A stretch of DNA of 64,000 nucleotides from Williamsoniiplasma luminosum (GCF_002803985.1 NZ_CP024963.1:186001-250000), one strand, 5' to 3'; shown: positions 45,401 to 57,124, counted from the stretch's first letter. The notes: generated by a model from the letters alone, not told the origin. Numbers and translations: made by a program.

Positions 45401-46624
45401 ATGAAAAAGACAAAAATAATAATTTTGTCAATTCTAAGTACTGCTTTAGTCTCTGTTCCTATAATAACAATTGTAACTGGTTTTAATTATAATTCGTCTT
45501 CTAACTCGTTGTGGTCAGTGGCGAATTTTAAAGAACCAACGACCAAAACGGGTTGAGAAATGCTTCGAGTTGATGCGATAAATAATAAAACTAAATATTT
45601 TGAAAATGTCCAAAACCTTGCATATGACATCGCTAAAGAAAATAAAGATATGGAAGGAAATTCGATGAATGATTACATCAGTTTATGCATTGCTAAAAAA
45701 GATGATTTTCAATATTATTTAGTTTATGTTTTGAGAGAAATGTTGGCAAATGCTAATTTATATCGAATAACAAAAGATCAATCCACATATGAAATTCAAG
45801 GTCAAGATTTAGAAAATCTCATTCCTTTCAAACTGATGAATTTAACTTCAAATAATTCAGCATATGTTATTTGAAACATAGTTAAAGAAGGACCGATTGC
45901 ATTGTCTGATATTAGTTTGAATCCTGATATTAGAAATTTGGTTGATTTAACTTTTAAAGAAATTGTTGATTTAGAAGAATACGATGACCAAATTGATAAT
46001 CTTTGAAACTCAGGTTTAAAAGATTACTTTGCGATGAAAATGTCTAGTTTAACAAAAACAGAATTGCAAAATCAAAAGGCAAAAGAATTACAAAAATTAA
46101 ATGAAGATTTGGCTAAAGCGGAAGCTGAAAAACAACCTCCCGATGTTATTCAAAAAATTTTAGATCAAATTGATTTAAAGAAATTAGAAATAGAAGTTCG
46201 TTTTGAACAATATGATTATCAAATTGATCAAATGCAAAAAAACATCACAATTTTTCAAAAAAAGCTGATAGATATAATTTCAAAAACATCAGGATTAGAT
46301 CAAGAACAATTAATTGAAAAGATTAAAAATTTACCAGAGTATCAAATATTTATGCTATCAAATTTTTATTTCATAAATTATAAAGAGCAAGTTCAATTAA
46401 CATACAAGATTATGCAAAAAGTTATTCCAGATTTAGTTCAACCAGATAAATTTGACATATCAGATCAAGAAAATGATTTTATGTTAAAAGCTAAAATTGA
46501 GAGAAAAAATACAATGGATTTAGAACTTAAATCATCTGATGGGATTATCGTAAATTTAAATGAAATTTTAATTAATAATGATCTTGTCAATTCGGGATCG
46601 TTACAAGAATATAAAGGTAAATAA
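45401..46624 (+). CDS. Exported or membrane-anchored coiled-coil protein of unknown function
   Basis: The 407-residue product begins with a basic MKKTK and a hydrophobic helix to about residue 27, with no lipobox Cys, so it is anchored or secreted. Residues about 215-290 form a strong coiled coil (KELQKLNEDLAKAEAEK...). The C-terminal part has no motif I recognise. There is no ribosome site: TATACT lies 11 bases before the ATG, suggesting a leaderless message. It is the first gene of a five-gene set with an ABC exporter and a GH85 glycosidase; the next gene starts two bases after its stop. Confidence 0.72.
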
Positions 46625-46625
46625 C

Positions 46626-47330
46626 ATGCTAAAAACAATTAAGGTAAATAACGTTATAAAAAAATTTAAAACGAACGTTGTCTTAAATAACGTGAGTTTT
46701 GAAATTCACCAAGGAGAAAGTGTTGCGTTTTTAGGTAGTAATGGATCTGGGAAAACAACTCTTGTTGAAATCATTGCAGGCTTGCAAAATCCAACAAGTG
46801 GGACGGTGTTTTTTGATGAAAAAACACCAGAAAAATTTACAAATTTAGGAATTCAATTTCAAGAAGGAATGTGGCCCAAGGGAACAACGGGCAATGATAT
46901 CATTAAGTTTTATTTCGGAAAAAATTATTCCGAATCAGAAAAAATTCAAAAAATTATTGATATTTTTGAAATTCAATCAATTCTCAAAGCTGATTTAAAT
47001 AATTTATCGGGTGGTCAAAAACAAAGATTTAATGCATTTTTAGCAGTTTCCAATGAACCAGAAGTTATTATTTTGGATGAGCTAATTACCAGTTTGGATT
47101 TAAAAATGCAAATTAAATTAATTGATTATTTTAAAGAGTATCAAAAAGAAAATAAAACAACCTTATTGATCATTTCCCACATGCCTGAAGAAGTGGAAAT
47201 TATGTGCAAGCGCATCATTTTACTAGAACAAGGAAATGTTATTTTAGATGCTAATGTGAGTGACGTTGTCAAAAAACACGGAAGTATTAGAAAGATGATT
47301 GTGAAACATTGTGCTGGCAAAAAAATTTAA
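46626..47330 (+). CDS. ABC transporter ATP-binding protein (ABC-2 exporter type)
   Basis: The 234-residue cytosolic ATPase has Walker A GSNGSGKTT near 38, Q-loop FQEGMWP, signature LSGGQKQRF near 135, Walker B VIILDEL and the switch His in ISHMPEE. It is short, without a regulatory domain, as in drug, glycan or peptide exporters. Start ATG 46626 uses AAAGG; a longer in-frame ORF start at 46578 overlaps the previous gene. Its end overlaps the first permease start by 20 bases, so the products should form one complex. Confidence 0.85.
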   Translation: MLKTIKVNNVIKKFKTNVVLNNVSFEIHQGESVAFLGSNGSGKTTLVEIIAGLQNPTSGTVFFDEKTPEKFTNLGIQFQEGMWPKGTTGNDIIKFYFGKNYSESEKIQKIIDIFEIQSILKADLNNLSGGQKQRFNAFLAVSNEPEVIILDELITSLDLKMQIKLIDYFKEYQKENKTTLLIISHMPEEVEIMCKRIILLEQGNVILDANVSDVVKKHGSIRKMIVKHCAGKKI

Positions 47331-48213
47331 ATTACACACTAATCACGATCTTGTTTTCACGAAAGATTCATTTCAAAAAACATTTTTTCTGTTTTTTTCC
47401 TTTATTATCAAGAACCCTAAAACGTACATTTTATTTTTAATATTTCCGTTTTTTCCATTATTGATCATGCTCTTTATTTGAACTGTGGCGATTGATGCCA
47501 ATATTTATCCACCGATGTTGATTAATTTTTTAGCTTTAAATATTGTGCTTTGTGCTTTTTTTACAATCCCGATTTTATTGAATTGAAAAAACAGCATCAT
47601 TTTAAAAAGAATAAAAATCAATGGTGTTTCGAAATTTCATTTCATTCTCGTGCTTTATTTGATTTTTATTCCATTGTTTATGATTTCTGTTCTCTTCAAC
47701 ATGTTAATTTTTTTTATCCTCACTAAATTAGGAATTCATGTTCTGCAATCTTTTTTATCTCCGATAATTGATTTCGTTAATGTCTCTTTGGGAAATTTTA
47801 CAGCATACACATTGATCATTTCTTTTTTTATATTGGTGATGTTTGCCATGTTTCTATTTTCGATTCTCTTAATTGTAATTTTTAAGATGAATAAAAATAG
47901 TTACATTCGACTGACCCTATTTGGTTTCTTGCTCTTTACATTAATTTTTTCAGACATTATCGTTAATAGTCAAATGTCATCACAGTGAGAATGAATGGTC
48001 ATTATCGGTTATTTTAGTCCCGGGAGATACTTTATGTGGTTCGCTTTGTTTATCAATTCTTATGCCAATATTGATCCCTTAGGTATGACCCAAATTATTG
48101 ATTATGTTTCAGGGCAAGCATCATTTCCTAAAATGTGAATTCCATCGTTGATATCAATAATTCTATTATCGATATCAACACCAATATCGTTTAAATTATT
48201 TAACTGGAGGTAA
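47311..48213 (+). CDS. ABC-2-like permease, first subunit
   Basis: The 300-residue protein has about six membrane segments (for example YILFLIFPFFPLLIMLFIW near 46, FLALNIVLCAFFTIPILL near 77, YLIFIPLFMISVLFNMLIF near 112) and a loop with LKRIKINGVSKF after the second helix, the position of the ABC-2 coupling segment (KEL/RLR). It starts with GTG 47311 inside the ATPase gene. Its last codons TGGAGG also serve as the ribosome site of the GH85 gene, one of the few TGG Trp codons here. Sequence resemblance to the second permease (51214) is visible in the coupling region. Confidence 0.78.
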
Positions 48214-48221
48214 TCGCAATT

Positions 48222-51200
48222 ATGAAAAAAACATTTCCTATTTTTATATTATCGGTGCTGATTTTTGGGATAACAGCTAATTTTGTTGTTGTCAATATTG
48301 GTAATACAAGCATTCGACGCTATCTTGAAACATTACCCGATTTTGATTGGAGCTCGGTTAATGGAGACCGAGCTCCAGATATTAAAATTAAGCCAATTGA
48401 CTTAAAAAATAATCATGATGTAGTGAATCAAAACACAATCTATGCTGATGCTTGAGATTCTGTTTTTGATTACACAAATTTCCACACAGGCTATCAATAT
48501 GTTGATTCAATTAAAAAACAAGCAGTAACTGGGGCTCCAACCGGAAAATTATTTCAACCGAACGGTAACATTGGATTGGATTTTGGTTTAACTAGTCGAG
48601 CAATTAAATTTCAAGAATTGAATTCATTTTTAACATGAAATCCAAAAAATGATATGGATGCAAAATACAATGTAGCAACCATTGCTAATGCGGTTACATC
48701 AAAACGAGTCGCTGCTCCTTGAGCAGCAAGTCAAAATCCGAAAGTTCTGTCCAAATATTTGTCTGATTCAAACATCCAAAACAGAGTTCCTGCCACAACC
48801 AACATTGGTCTTAAAAATAATTTTGAAACCTCATTTGCAAATTTACAATATACAGATTATATGGTCGGTTGAGGTGGTTCTTGATTTGAGGGATTAATTA
48901 AATTACCACCAGCTGATTTAGTGGAAGAATCACACAAAAACGGAATTAAAGTTTTTGGAAATATTTTCCTTGATGGTTATCATGGGTTATCAAAAAAACT
49001 CCTTCGAGATTTTTTGAAAAAAGATTCTAGTGGAAATTATTTAATTGCGCAAATCTTAATTAATATGGCGGCTTATATGAATCTTGATGGTTGGTTTTGA
49101 AACAATGAAGCAAATGGTGGTTTACCAAACGGATCCATTTTAGACTACCGAGAATTAAAAATCATTTTTAAACAAATGAATGAGATTATTAAAAAATCTA
49201 AAGATCCCAAAGTCCAAAAATTACAAAATGAATATTATGCAAATTTAAATTTACAATACAACACAGCTGGTAGACCATATTATCAAGAAGCTGCTGACAT
49301 GGTAAGAGTATCGAGTTTATATCAACAAACTTTTGGTTTTGATCCGTATGAAATGAAAAATGTGATGAATTTTATTCCGCATCTTGATCCTTATAAGGTG
49401 TTCTCAATTCTTGAGGTTGGTGGTGTTGGTTTGAGAGGTATTTTTGATACAAGAACAATCACTAATGAAGCAAGAAATTATGATGGCAAAGAGTTTAATA
49501 ATTCTTCAGATCGAACTAATGCTTTGAATCAAAACAATCAAGTTAAATTTTGAGGTGATCCATTAATTTCACCAACTTTTTTCGAAGGTGGTGGCGGTTC
49601 AAATTATGGACAAGAAGCATTGGATATCATGAAACAAACATCTGAATATCAAGAGGCAAAAGCCAAAGGTCTTTTGCCTTGATGAAAAGAAAATATGTAT
49701 GCCCAACAAGTGGCCGCGATTAGTGATGATTTATTATATACTGGTAGAAATCGTTTTGTGCGTGGTTATGCTTGAGAAGCTGATCCACAATATGACGAAA
49801 CACAAAAAGGAAAAATTAGTTGATTAAATGCTGATGGAACGCCAAAAAGTGATGAAGAACTTGAGCAATTTCAACCAAACGATTGAAAAATTAATAGTCA
49901 ATTAAAATCTGATTATGGAATGAGTAATAATGGTTGAAATAGCCAATGAGTGAATGGTGAATGACCCAATGAATCAAAAAGAGCTGCGATCATTAAAACA
50001 CTAGACGTGTTGCCAACATTTCAAAAAGTTGAAGATTGAAAAAATGGGAATAATAAATTGTCTTTGAAACAAAGACAATGATTCTTTTCAAAAGATAAAG
50101 ATGGCAATTATATTTACTCTTCAGGTGAGGCGAATAGTCGACAAGAATCAACCATTATTAATAATGAAATGAATGATGATTTAGTGACTAATTTTTCAAC
50201 CGGAAATGGAATTTATTTTAAAGATTTTGAAGGAAATTTAATTGAACAATATCCATGATCAAACAGAAGATTAGCCGATGTTCAACCAACTTATAAATGA
50301 GATGTTAAACAATTTAAAGGTGGGGTGTATAATTCAGATTTACAAAATTTTGCTCAAAACCAAATTTCTGGATTCTATGACTATTATCACCCTTATAAAA
50401 AGGGTAATTCCATTTCATTGGGTAAAAAAATTAATATGGATGGTTCAGTTGTTGGTTTTGATGCAAAAAAAGATCAAAGAATTCTTTGAAATATAATGGG
50501 GGCTAATTTAGATAAAACCAAAATGAATGATAAGAAAATATCATTTAAAGTTCAAGGCAATATTTCTGATCAAAGCACCAAATTAGATAATTCTCAACAC
50601 ATCCAAGATTTACAAGATATGTTTGATATTGGTGTGGTTTTATCTGATGGTTCATTCACTGAAGATCACACTGAAACTGATCGATTAACAAGATATAAGA
50701 ATCTTTCAAAATTTTATGAGCTTAAAAAACCAGATGTTTCAATCACCAAAGACAAATTCGATTCTAATTGATTAGATGTTAGTTTGGATTTGTCTCAAGT
50801 TACCAATCCAATTTCTGATAATCAAAAACTGTCAAAAATCGGTTTGGTTTTAACACCAAAACAAGATGTTCAAAATGTTGTTTTTAATCTTGGTGAATTT
50901 TCAATTACAAAATCATTGCAACCAATCTTATCTGAAACGTTAGGTAGAATTAGCTCATTTAATTCAGAGTATGTTGTCGAAAGACAAAACACATTAAATG
51001 CTAGAATCGGGTGAACATTCGAAGGTGATAGAACCAATTTAGATTACTATGAGATTTATGCAATCGATGCGGATAATAAAAAAATTCGACTTGGAGAAAC
51101 AACACAAGAGATTTATTATGTTAAAAATTTACCGTTTAATTCCAATTTGAAAATTGGAATTAAACCAATATATAAAAACTACGACAACAAAGTTTTAGGA

Positions 51201-51248
51201 GAAACTTACATTTATGCAATTAGTAAAAAACCAAAAAATTGGGAATAA
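48222..51248 (+). CDS. GH85 endo-beta-N-acetylglucosaminidase, secreted or membrane-anchored
   Basis: GH85 enzymes cut the GlcNAc-GlcNAc core of N-linked glycans. The 1008-residue protein starts with a signal or anchor helix (residues 3-26), then FHTGYQYVD, GWGGSWFEGLIKLPPADLVE, HKNGIKVFGNIFLDG and the catalytic DGWFWNNE, where Asn294 and Glu296 form the family N-x-E pair. A beta-sandwich-like C-terminal region follows, ending in a fibronectin-III-like module (about 925-1005). Trp is mainly TGA. It sits between two ABC permeases and overlaps the second by 35 bases. The function suggests stripping host or dietary glycoproteins. The family call is from motifs; specificity is unknown. Confidence 0.88.
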
Positions 51249-52092
51249 GTTTGGCAAAAAAACAGACACACAAATCAGGACCTTTATTTTAATGTTCAAA
51301 ACATATTTAAAAACTCCTGAAACATATTTATTTTTAATTATATTTCCAATCTTATTAAGCATTTTGTCATATGCAATTATTAGTCAATTTTTTGTCAAAG
51401 AGGTAAGACCACCTTTGATTGGTGGGGTGATTGCGATTGGCTGTTTAAGTTCCATTTTTTTAATAAATACAATTTTAGCAGATTGAAAAGATTCCATTTT
51501 AATTAAAAGAATTAGGATGAGTGGTTTGACAAATAATGGATTTTTATTAGCTTTTTATTTGGTTAATCTTTGTTTTGTTTTTCAAGCACTATTTACTTCT
51601 ATTTTTGCAATTTGAATCATTGATTTAGTTTTTAAATTGAAAAATCTGACTACTTTTTTTGAACAATTAAATGTTTATTGACTTAACTATTTAGGATTTC
51701 TTTTTGGATATATTTTACTGGCAATCACGACTCTATCATTAGGAACTTTGATTGTTGGAAAAATCAAAAAGCGAATTGTTGCAGATATCATTTTAGTGAT
51801 TTTAATTTTGTATATTTTGCTAGTTTCTGATTTGATATTAGATCCTGCGATCATGAAAAAGAATTTATTTTATAATATTTTAGGGTACATTAATCCAATC
51901 AAATATATAGTTTGATTAATCTTTATGTTCTCATCTTCAATGATTCAAAGCCCAGAAAATATTGAATTTATTACCCCAACCGATGGAATGGTTTTTCTAA
52001 AATATTTATGACAAGGATTGCTCTTTTCAATAATTATTTGTATTTCAATTTCTGGATTTTCTTTTCTATTTTTTAACATTAATAGAAAATAG
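51214..52092 (+). CDS. ABC-2-like permease, second subunit
   Basis: The 292-residue protein has about six membrane segments (YLFLIIFPILLSILSYAII near 36, GGVIAIGCLSSIFLINTIL near 70, and others to the C terminus) and the coupling-type loop LIKRIRMSGLTNNGF near 96, matching LKRIKINGVSKF of the first permease. It starts at ATG 51214 inside the GH85 gene (35-base overlap), so its translation is tied to that of the glycosidase. With the 46626 ATPase the two permeases could form a heteromeric exporter. Confidence 0.8.
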
Positions 52093-52164
52093 AATCACCG
52101 ATTAAATAAAGAACATTTTATCTTGATTTTTATAGTAAAATAAACCAAGAAAGAGGTATCATAT

Positions 52165-53685
52165 ATGCCAAAAAAATTTTATGTAACAACACCGATTTAT
52201 TATCCGAGCGGAAAATTACACATCGGTCATGCTTACACAACTACACTTGCAGACATTTTAAAAAGATATAAACAAATGCAAGGTTTTGAAACTTTCTTTT
52301 TAACAGGAAGTGATGAACATGGTCAAAAAATCGAACAAAAAGCCAAGGAAGCAGGATTAGAACCAAAGAAATATCTTGATTCAATTGTGCTAAATTTTAA
52401 TGAATTATGAGAAAAATTAGATATTAAATTTGATAAATTTATTAGAACCACTGATGATTATCATCAAGCAACAGTCAAAAAGATTTTTTCAATTTTAATT
52501 GAAAAAGACTTAATTTATAAAGGCTTTTATGAAGGTTTATATTGTGTAAGTTGTGAAGAATTTTTATCACCAGATCAAATTAATGAAGCTGGTTTATGTA
52601 AAATTTCTAATGATCGACCACAATTAGTCAAAGAAGATACTTACTTTTTAAGAACAAGTAAATTTCAAGATTTTGTCAGTGATTTATTAGCAACTGACTT
52701 TTTAGTTCCTGAATATCGTAGAACTGAAATGTTGAATAACTTTGTTAATCCCGGAATTCAAGACCTATCAGTGACAAGGGTTTCGTTTAAATGAGGAATC
52801 TCAATTAATGAAGATCCTAAACATATCGTTTATGTTTGATTGGATGCTTTAACCAACTATATTACTGCATTGGGGTACTTGCAAAATGATGATTCAAATT
52901 TTCAAAAATTCTGATCAGAGGACACCGAGATTTTACAATTAGCTGGAAAAGAAATTGTGCGTTTCCACGCTATCTATTGACCGATCATTCTTAAATCTTT
53001 AGATTTAAGAATGCCAAATCATCTATTAGCTCATGGTTGAATTTTAAACAAGGATACTAAGATGAGCAAGTCTTTAGGAAACGTAGTTGATCCGATTGAG
53101 TATATTGATACTTATGGAGCTGATGCATTGAGGTTTTACATCGCTTATGAATTGCCAACTGATAAGGATGGAAATTTTACAAACGAAATGTTTATTGAAT
53201 CTTTTAATGCCCACTTGGCAAATAATGTTGGTAACTTAATTAGCCGTGTGAATAACATGATTACCAAATATTTTGATGGTGAAATTAAAGATATCCAAAA
53301 TGTTGATTCTGACTTAATCAAATTAGGAAATTACACAATTGATAAATACATTGAATTAATGGATCAATATAAAATTAGTGAAGCAATGCGAGTGGTTTTA
53401 GATTTGGGAGCTGCTGCCAACAAATTTATCGAAGTCCAAGAACCTTGAAATTTAGAAAAAGAAGGTAAAACCCAAGAACTTGAAATGGTGATGGCAACTC
53501 TTCAAAGAACGTTGGGGATCATTGTTTATTTATTAAAACCAGTTTTAGTTCAAAACCATGATTTAATGTTAGAACAAATAGGTTTAGAAAATGTTGTTTT
53601 ATCTTTTGAGGAATTAAAAACATTTGAAACAATCAAGTTTAAAAAACTAGGTGATAAAAAAATAATCTATCAAAGATTGAAATAA
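52165..53685 (+). CDS. metG: Methionyl-tRNA synthetase
   Basis: MetG charges tRNA-Met. The 506-residue class I enzyme has the HIGH motif (KLHIGHAYT near 16), the connective Cys pair CVSCEE near 126, the KMSKS motif (TKMSKSLGN near 298) and an anticodon-binding helical domain. The C-terminal tRNA-binding extension of larger MetRS is absent. Many Trp codons are TGA. AAAGAGG precedes ATG 52165. Confidence 0.96.
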
Positions 53686-53702
53686 AAAAGCATCTAATAT
53701 TA

Positions 53703-53745
53703 AAAAACTCCTAACCTTTGCAATTAGCAAATGTTAGGAGTTTTT
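53703..53745. terminator. Terminator between metG and the convergent membrane protein
   Basis: AAAAACTCCTAAC (53703-53715) pairs with GTTAGGAGTTTTT (53733-53745). Confidence 0.88.
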
Positions 53746-53772
53746 GTGTTTTTAATTGTAAGGTTTGATATC

Positions 53773-54363
53773 CTATTGAGGAGTTTGATTGATAATGATT
53801 TTTACATCTTTATCATTCTTTTTTTTGTCTTTTTTTCCGCCTTCTTTTTTGCCACCTTTAAACAAGCTGACCATTGAAGCGATAAGACCTAGTCCTGAAA
53901 CAGCGCTTCCACAAATTAATAGAATTGTTGCAGGTGATGCGATGTCTAAAATTTGGCCCTCTTTGAATTTAAAGAATTCAATAAAATTGTCGAAGTTGAC
54001 TGCAGCACCAGTTACTTTTGTATAAATAATTATTCCAATAACAAGTAATCCGAATGCAATAGCTGCCAACAAGATTAAAAGTAATAAGCTTTTAATAATG
54101 AATTTGCGTGATTTGAACACTCACATTATTGATTTCACAACAAAGAACAGCGCACAAATAGAAATTAAACATAAGTATGTAATAATCACGGCGTGCATAA
54201 CTGTTTCGTGATCTTGTAAATACTTCCATGCCTCTTCTGGGGTTACTGTTGAGGTACCTGTTAAACCGTAAATCAACACAGTTAACATTGTTCCAAAAAT
54301 GGCTAAAAATGATAAAACTACAACAAGGTTAATAGTTTTTCCTAATATTTTTTTAATAAGCAT
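53773..54363 (-). CDS. Four-helix hypothetical membrane protein (196 aa)
   Basis: Reading TGA 54121-54123 as Trp joins what look like two small genes into one 196-residue protein. It has four hydrophobic segments (about 11-33, 57-79, 92-115 and 143-165) and a basic C-terminal tail (GGKKEGGKKDKKKNDKD). No motif or family is recognised. ATG 54363 follows AAAGGA. It is a lone minus-strand gene between metG and a 500-base gene-free stretch. Confidence 0.7.
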
Positions 54364-54791
54364 AATAATACTTTTCCTTTCTTTTAGCACCAAAATGATT
54401 TTAATATATAAAACTTAAAAATAATCAAAAAAACTATTCAATTTTTTGCAATTTTAGATTAAGGATTTATCCCATATATTTTATGGATAGAATTAGTGAT
54501 TTTCTTGTCAATTAAATAGAATAATAATGGACATTATGTTTTTTATCTTAAAATCATTAACATGCTTACAACCCTTCTATTGCACTACCATTTTACAATA
54601 AAAAAAAGATTTCAACTTCTCAAAGGCGTATTTTTGTAAATTTTTAAAATGTGTTTTATTAATCAAAACAACAGATTAATGATCATCTGCTAATTCGTTT
54701 TTTGCATGTTTTACCAATTTTAATTTCGTTTTAACTGCTCACTGTCTTTAAGTTGAATGGCCGATGAAATCAGATTTTGCTTCCAAACATT
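54364..54791. other. Gene-free stretch upstream of the four-helix protein
   Basis: More than 400 bases without a supported ORF on either strand, very A/T-rich. A TATATTAAAAT-like box about 35 bases before the four-helix gene may be its promoter. I see no tRNA, no repeat of note and no clear gene remnant. Confidence 0.6.
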
Positions 54792-54825
54792 AAAAAATGA
54801 ACAACAAATTCGTTGTTCATTTTTT
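54792..54825 (-). terminator. Terminator of the sugar-type ABC operon
   Basis: AAAAAATGAACAAC (54792-54805) pairs with GTTGTTCATTTTTT (54812-54825), 46 bases beyond the last permease stop on the minus strand. Confidence 0.85.
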
Positions 54826-54871
54826 GGATGGTTCAGAATGTAACTGAACAATAATTGTTAAATATTGTTGG

Positions 54872-56074
54872 TTATCCTTTAGCACCGCTTTGTTTTGTGA
54901 TTCCACGAATTAAGTATTTTTTAGATACAACGAAAAGAATAAACATTGGTGCAATTGCAACTAATGAAGCTGCCATTTTTAAGTTTTGGGGGTCCATTAG
55001 TTTTCCTCCATCAGGAAGTGTGATTGATCAAGCACTTTGAGGATCACCTGTTGCGTTCATGATATCCCATAAGATTAATGGAATTGTGTATAATTTTTTG
55101 TTTTCCATAATCACCATTTGTGGTCATAAAATTGAGTTTCAAGATGTAATGAATGACATTAAAACTGATGTAAAAATAATTGGTTTAACAAGTGGGATAG
55201 CAACTTTTCAGAAGAATTTTCAATTTGAAACTCCATCGATTTTAGCTGCTTGTTTGATGGAATCGGTGATTCCATCAAAAGCATTTTTAAAGAGAAATAA
55301 ACTAAATGCATTACCAATAAAGGGGATGAAAAGAGCAAGGAATGTTTCTTTCATATCTAATTTTGTAGCAATTAAATATTGCCCAACTAATAACGCTTCT
55401 CCTGGTAACATCATCGTTGCTAGCAAAATCATTACAAAGAATTCACTTGATCGAGTTTTGAAGTGAGCAACCCCATATCCACCAAGCAATGAAACTGAAG
55501 TTTGAGTGATAACAGAAGTGATACTTACCCCAAATGAGATAAAAATTGCTGTGGTGATGTTTAAATCGGTTCTGCCTTTAAATAAGATATCAAAAGCCTC
55601 TGTTGACCAAGATTGGGGTCATAGCGACATTTGCCCAGTTGCTGCTTCGTTGATTTCAGTTGGAGTTCTAAAAGCAATCGAAATCATTCAGTAAAATGGG
55701 AAGATGACGATGATTGCCATAATCGCTAAGAAAATAGTTCTAACAGCCATCATTCCAAGTTTTGATTTTAAGTTATTCCCAGTCATTGAGGCTGTAAATT
55801 CTTTTTTTCGGTTGATCATTTTAATATATGAATAATGCCTGATTTGAATGTATTTTCTTCTTCAAGAAAGACCAATAAGCATCTGAAAAATAATTAAATG
55901 TCGAACGAATCAAGATGAAGCATTTTTCTTCTTCTCTTCTAAAATTCTTTTGCGTTCTTCAAAATCTGTTGTAGCAGCTTCATAATCATTTTTTCTTTTG
56001 GCTAATTTATTGGCTGTACTAATAGAGTCAAGTTCATTTGTTAGTGCCTCATTATTGTTTTGTATTGATTTCAT
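54872..56074 (-). CDS. Sugar ABC transporter permease, MalG type, with N-terminal cytosolic extension
   Basis: The 400-residue inner-membrane subunit carries a normal MalG-like permease from about residue 105 on (MMAVRTIFLAIMAIIVIFPFYW first helix), with the EAA coupling loop near 285 (ITDSIKQAAKIDGVSNWKFFWKVAIP). Before it lies an unusual 90-residue charged, helix-prone extension (KRKNDYEAATTDFEERKRILEEKKK). A very strong AGGAGGAG site precedes ATG 56074, eight bases after the MalF-like gene, so the long form is likely real. Confidence 0.88.
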
Positions 56075-56082
56075 AACTCCTC

Positions 56083-57123
56083 CTATCTATATCTCTTATT
56101 TAGCATTTTTGTAATTTGTCTATTGATGATTGTGACGGCTAAAATGATTGCTAAAAGAATAATTGATGCCGCCCCAGCCATTTGATTGGATTGAATTCCC
56201 CCAGCTCCGGTTGTACGGTCATAAATTCAAAAAACAATAGTTTGAGCGTTGACTGATTCAGCTTTCTTTTCAGAACCAAACAATCCTAAAGGCAATGCCT
56301 TAAAGGAACCAATGATTCCAACGGTGACTAAGTAAATAATTGTTGGAACTATTTGGGGAATGCTTACTCTTCAAAACTGTTTTCATTTTTTCATTCCATC
56401 AACACTTGCAGCAGAATAATATTGTGTATTAATACGCATAAATGCTGTTGTTAACATCACGATTTGGAATGGTAATGATCTTCAAATTCCAAAAATGAAA
56501 ACAGTCACAATCGCATATTTTGGGTCTTCTAATCAAGATATTGGTTTAATTCCAAAAGCGCCTAAGAGTTTATTAAAAATACCTGCATCATTTGAACTGA
56601 ACATAAAGGCAAAAGCCATCGCCACAGCCATTGCACTTGTTACATAAGGTAAGAAAAAGATCCCTTGTAAAAATGAAAACATTCTTTTGCTTAATAATGC
56701 TGATAAGGCTTTTGCCACACCGATTGAAAAGATCAATCCAATTGGAACAACAAATGCCACATACATTAATGAATTAATTAAAGCCCTTTGAAATGTTTCA
56801 TCACGAGCAACAGCTGTAAAAACATCGAAAGTAAATTCTCATTTAATGTCTAAAGGGAATTTATTAAATCCATTTTTAAAAACAATAAAAGCTGAAAAGA
56901 AAATGAATAAAGCGATGAACGCCAAGGCTGGTGTTATTCAAATCAACTGGATTAAAGCATTGTCATCTTTTTTGCTCATTTTCTTTGATTTCATTTTTGA
57001 CTTCATCGAAGTTAAGCGAGTTTTAAAACTCTTGTTAACTTGGGTGGTTGAAAGCGGTTGTTCAACCACCACAACCACTTTTTGATCGGGGTTAATTTTG
57101 TCATTTAAATTTGTAATTGCCAT
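56083..57123 (-). CDS. Sugar ABC transporter permease, MalF type
   Basis: The 346-residue protein has a basic, Lys-rich N-terminal cytosolic segment of about 60 residues (KSFKTRLTSMKSKMKSKK), then six membrane helices and the EAA loop SAASVDGMKKWKQFWRVSIPQI near 235. TGA codons are Trp. It starts one base after the ATPase stop. It partners the MalG-type subunit. Confidence 0.9.
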
Positions 57124-57124
57124 G

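Noticed and set aside
48335-48380. GAGCTCGG repeat as a mobile-element end
   Set aside because: GGAGCTCGG/CCGAGCTCC near 48347-48376 is a short local inverted repeat within the GH85 coding region; no transposase or duplicated flank is nearby.
54121-54393. Two adjacent small membrane proteins
   Set aside because: Both are in one frame, joined by TGA Trp at 54121-54123, and are annotated as one 196-residue gene.
55059-55466. 135-residue plus-strand ORF in the sugar ABC operon
   Set aside because: It is antisense to the MalG-type permease.
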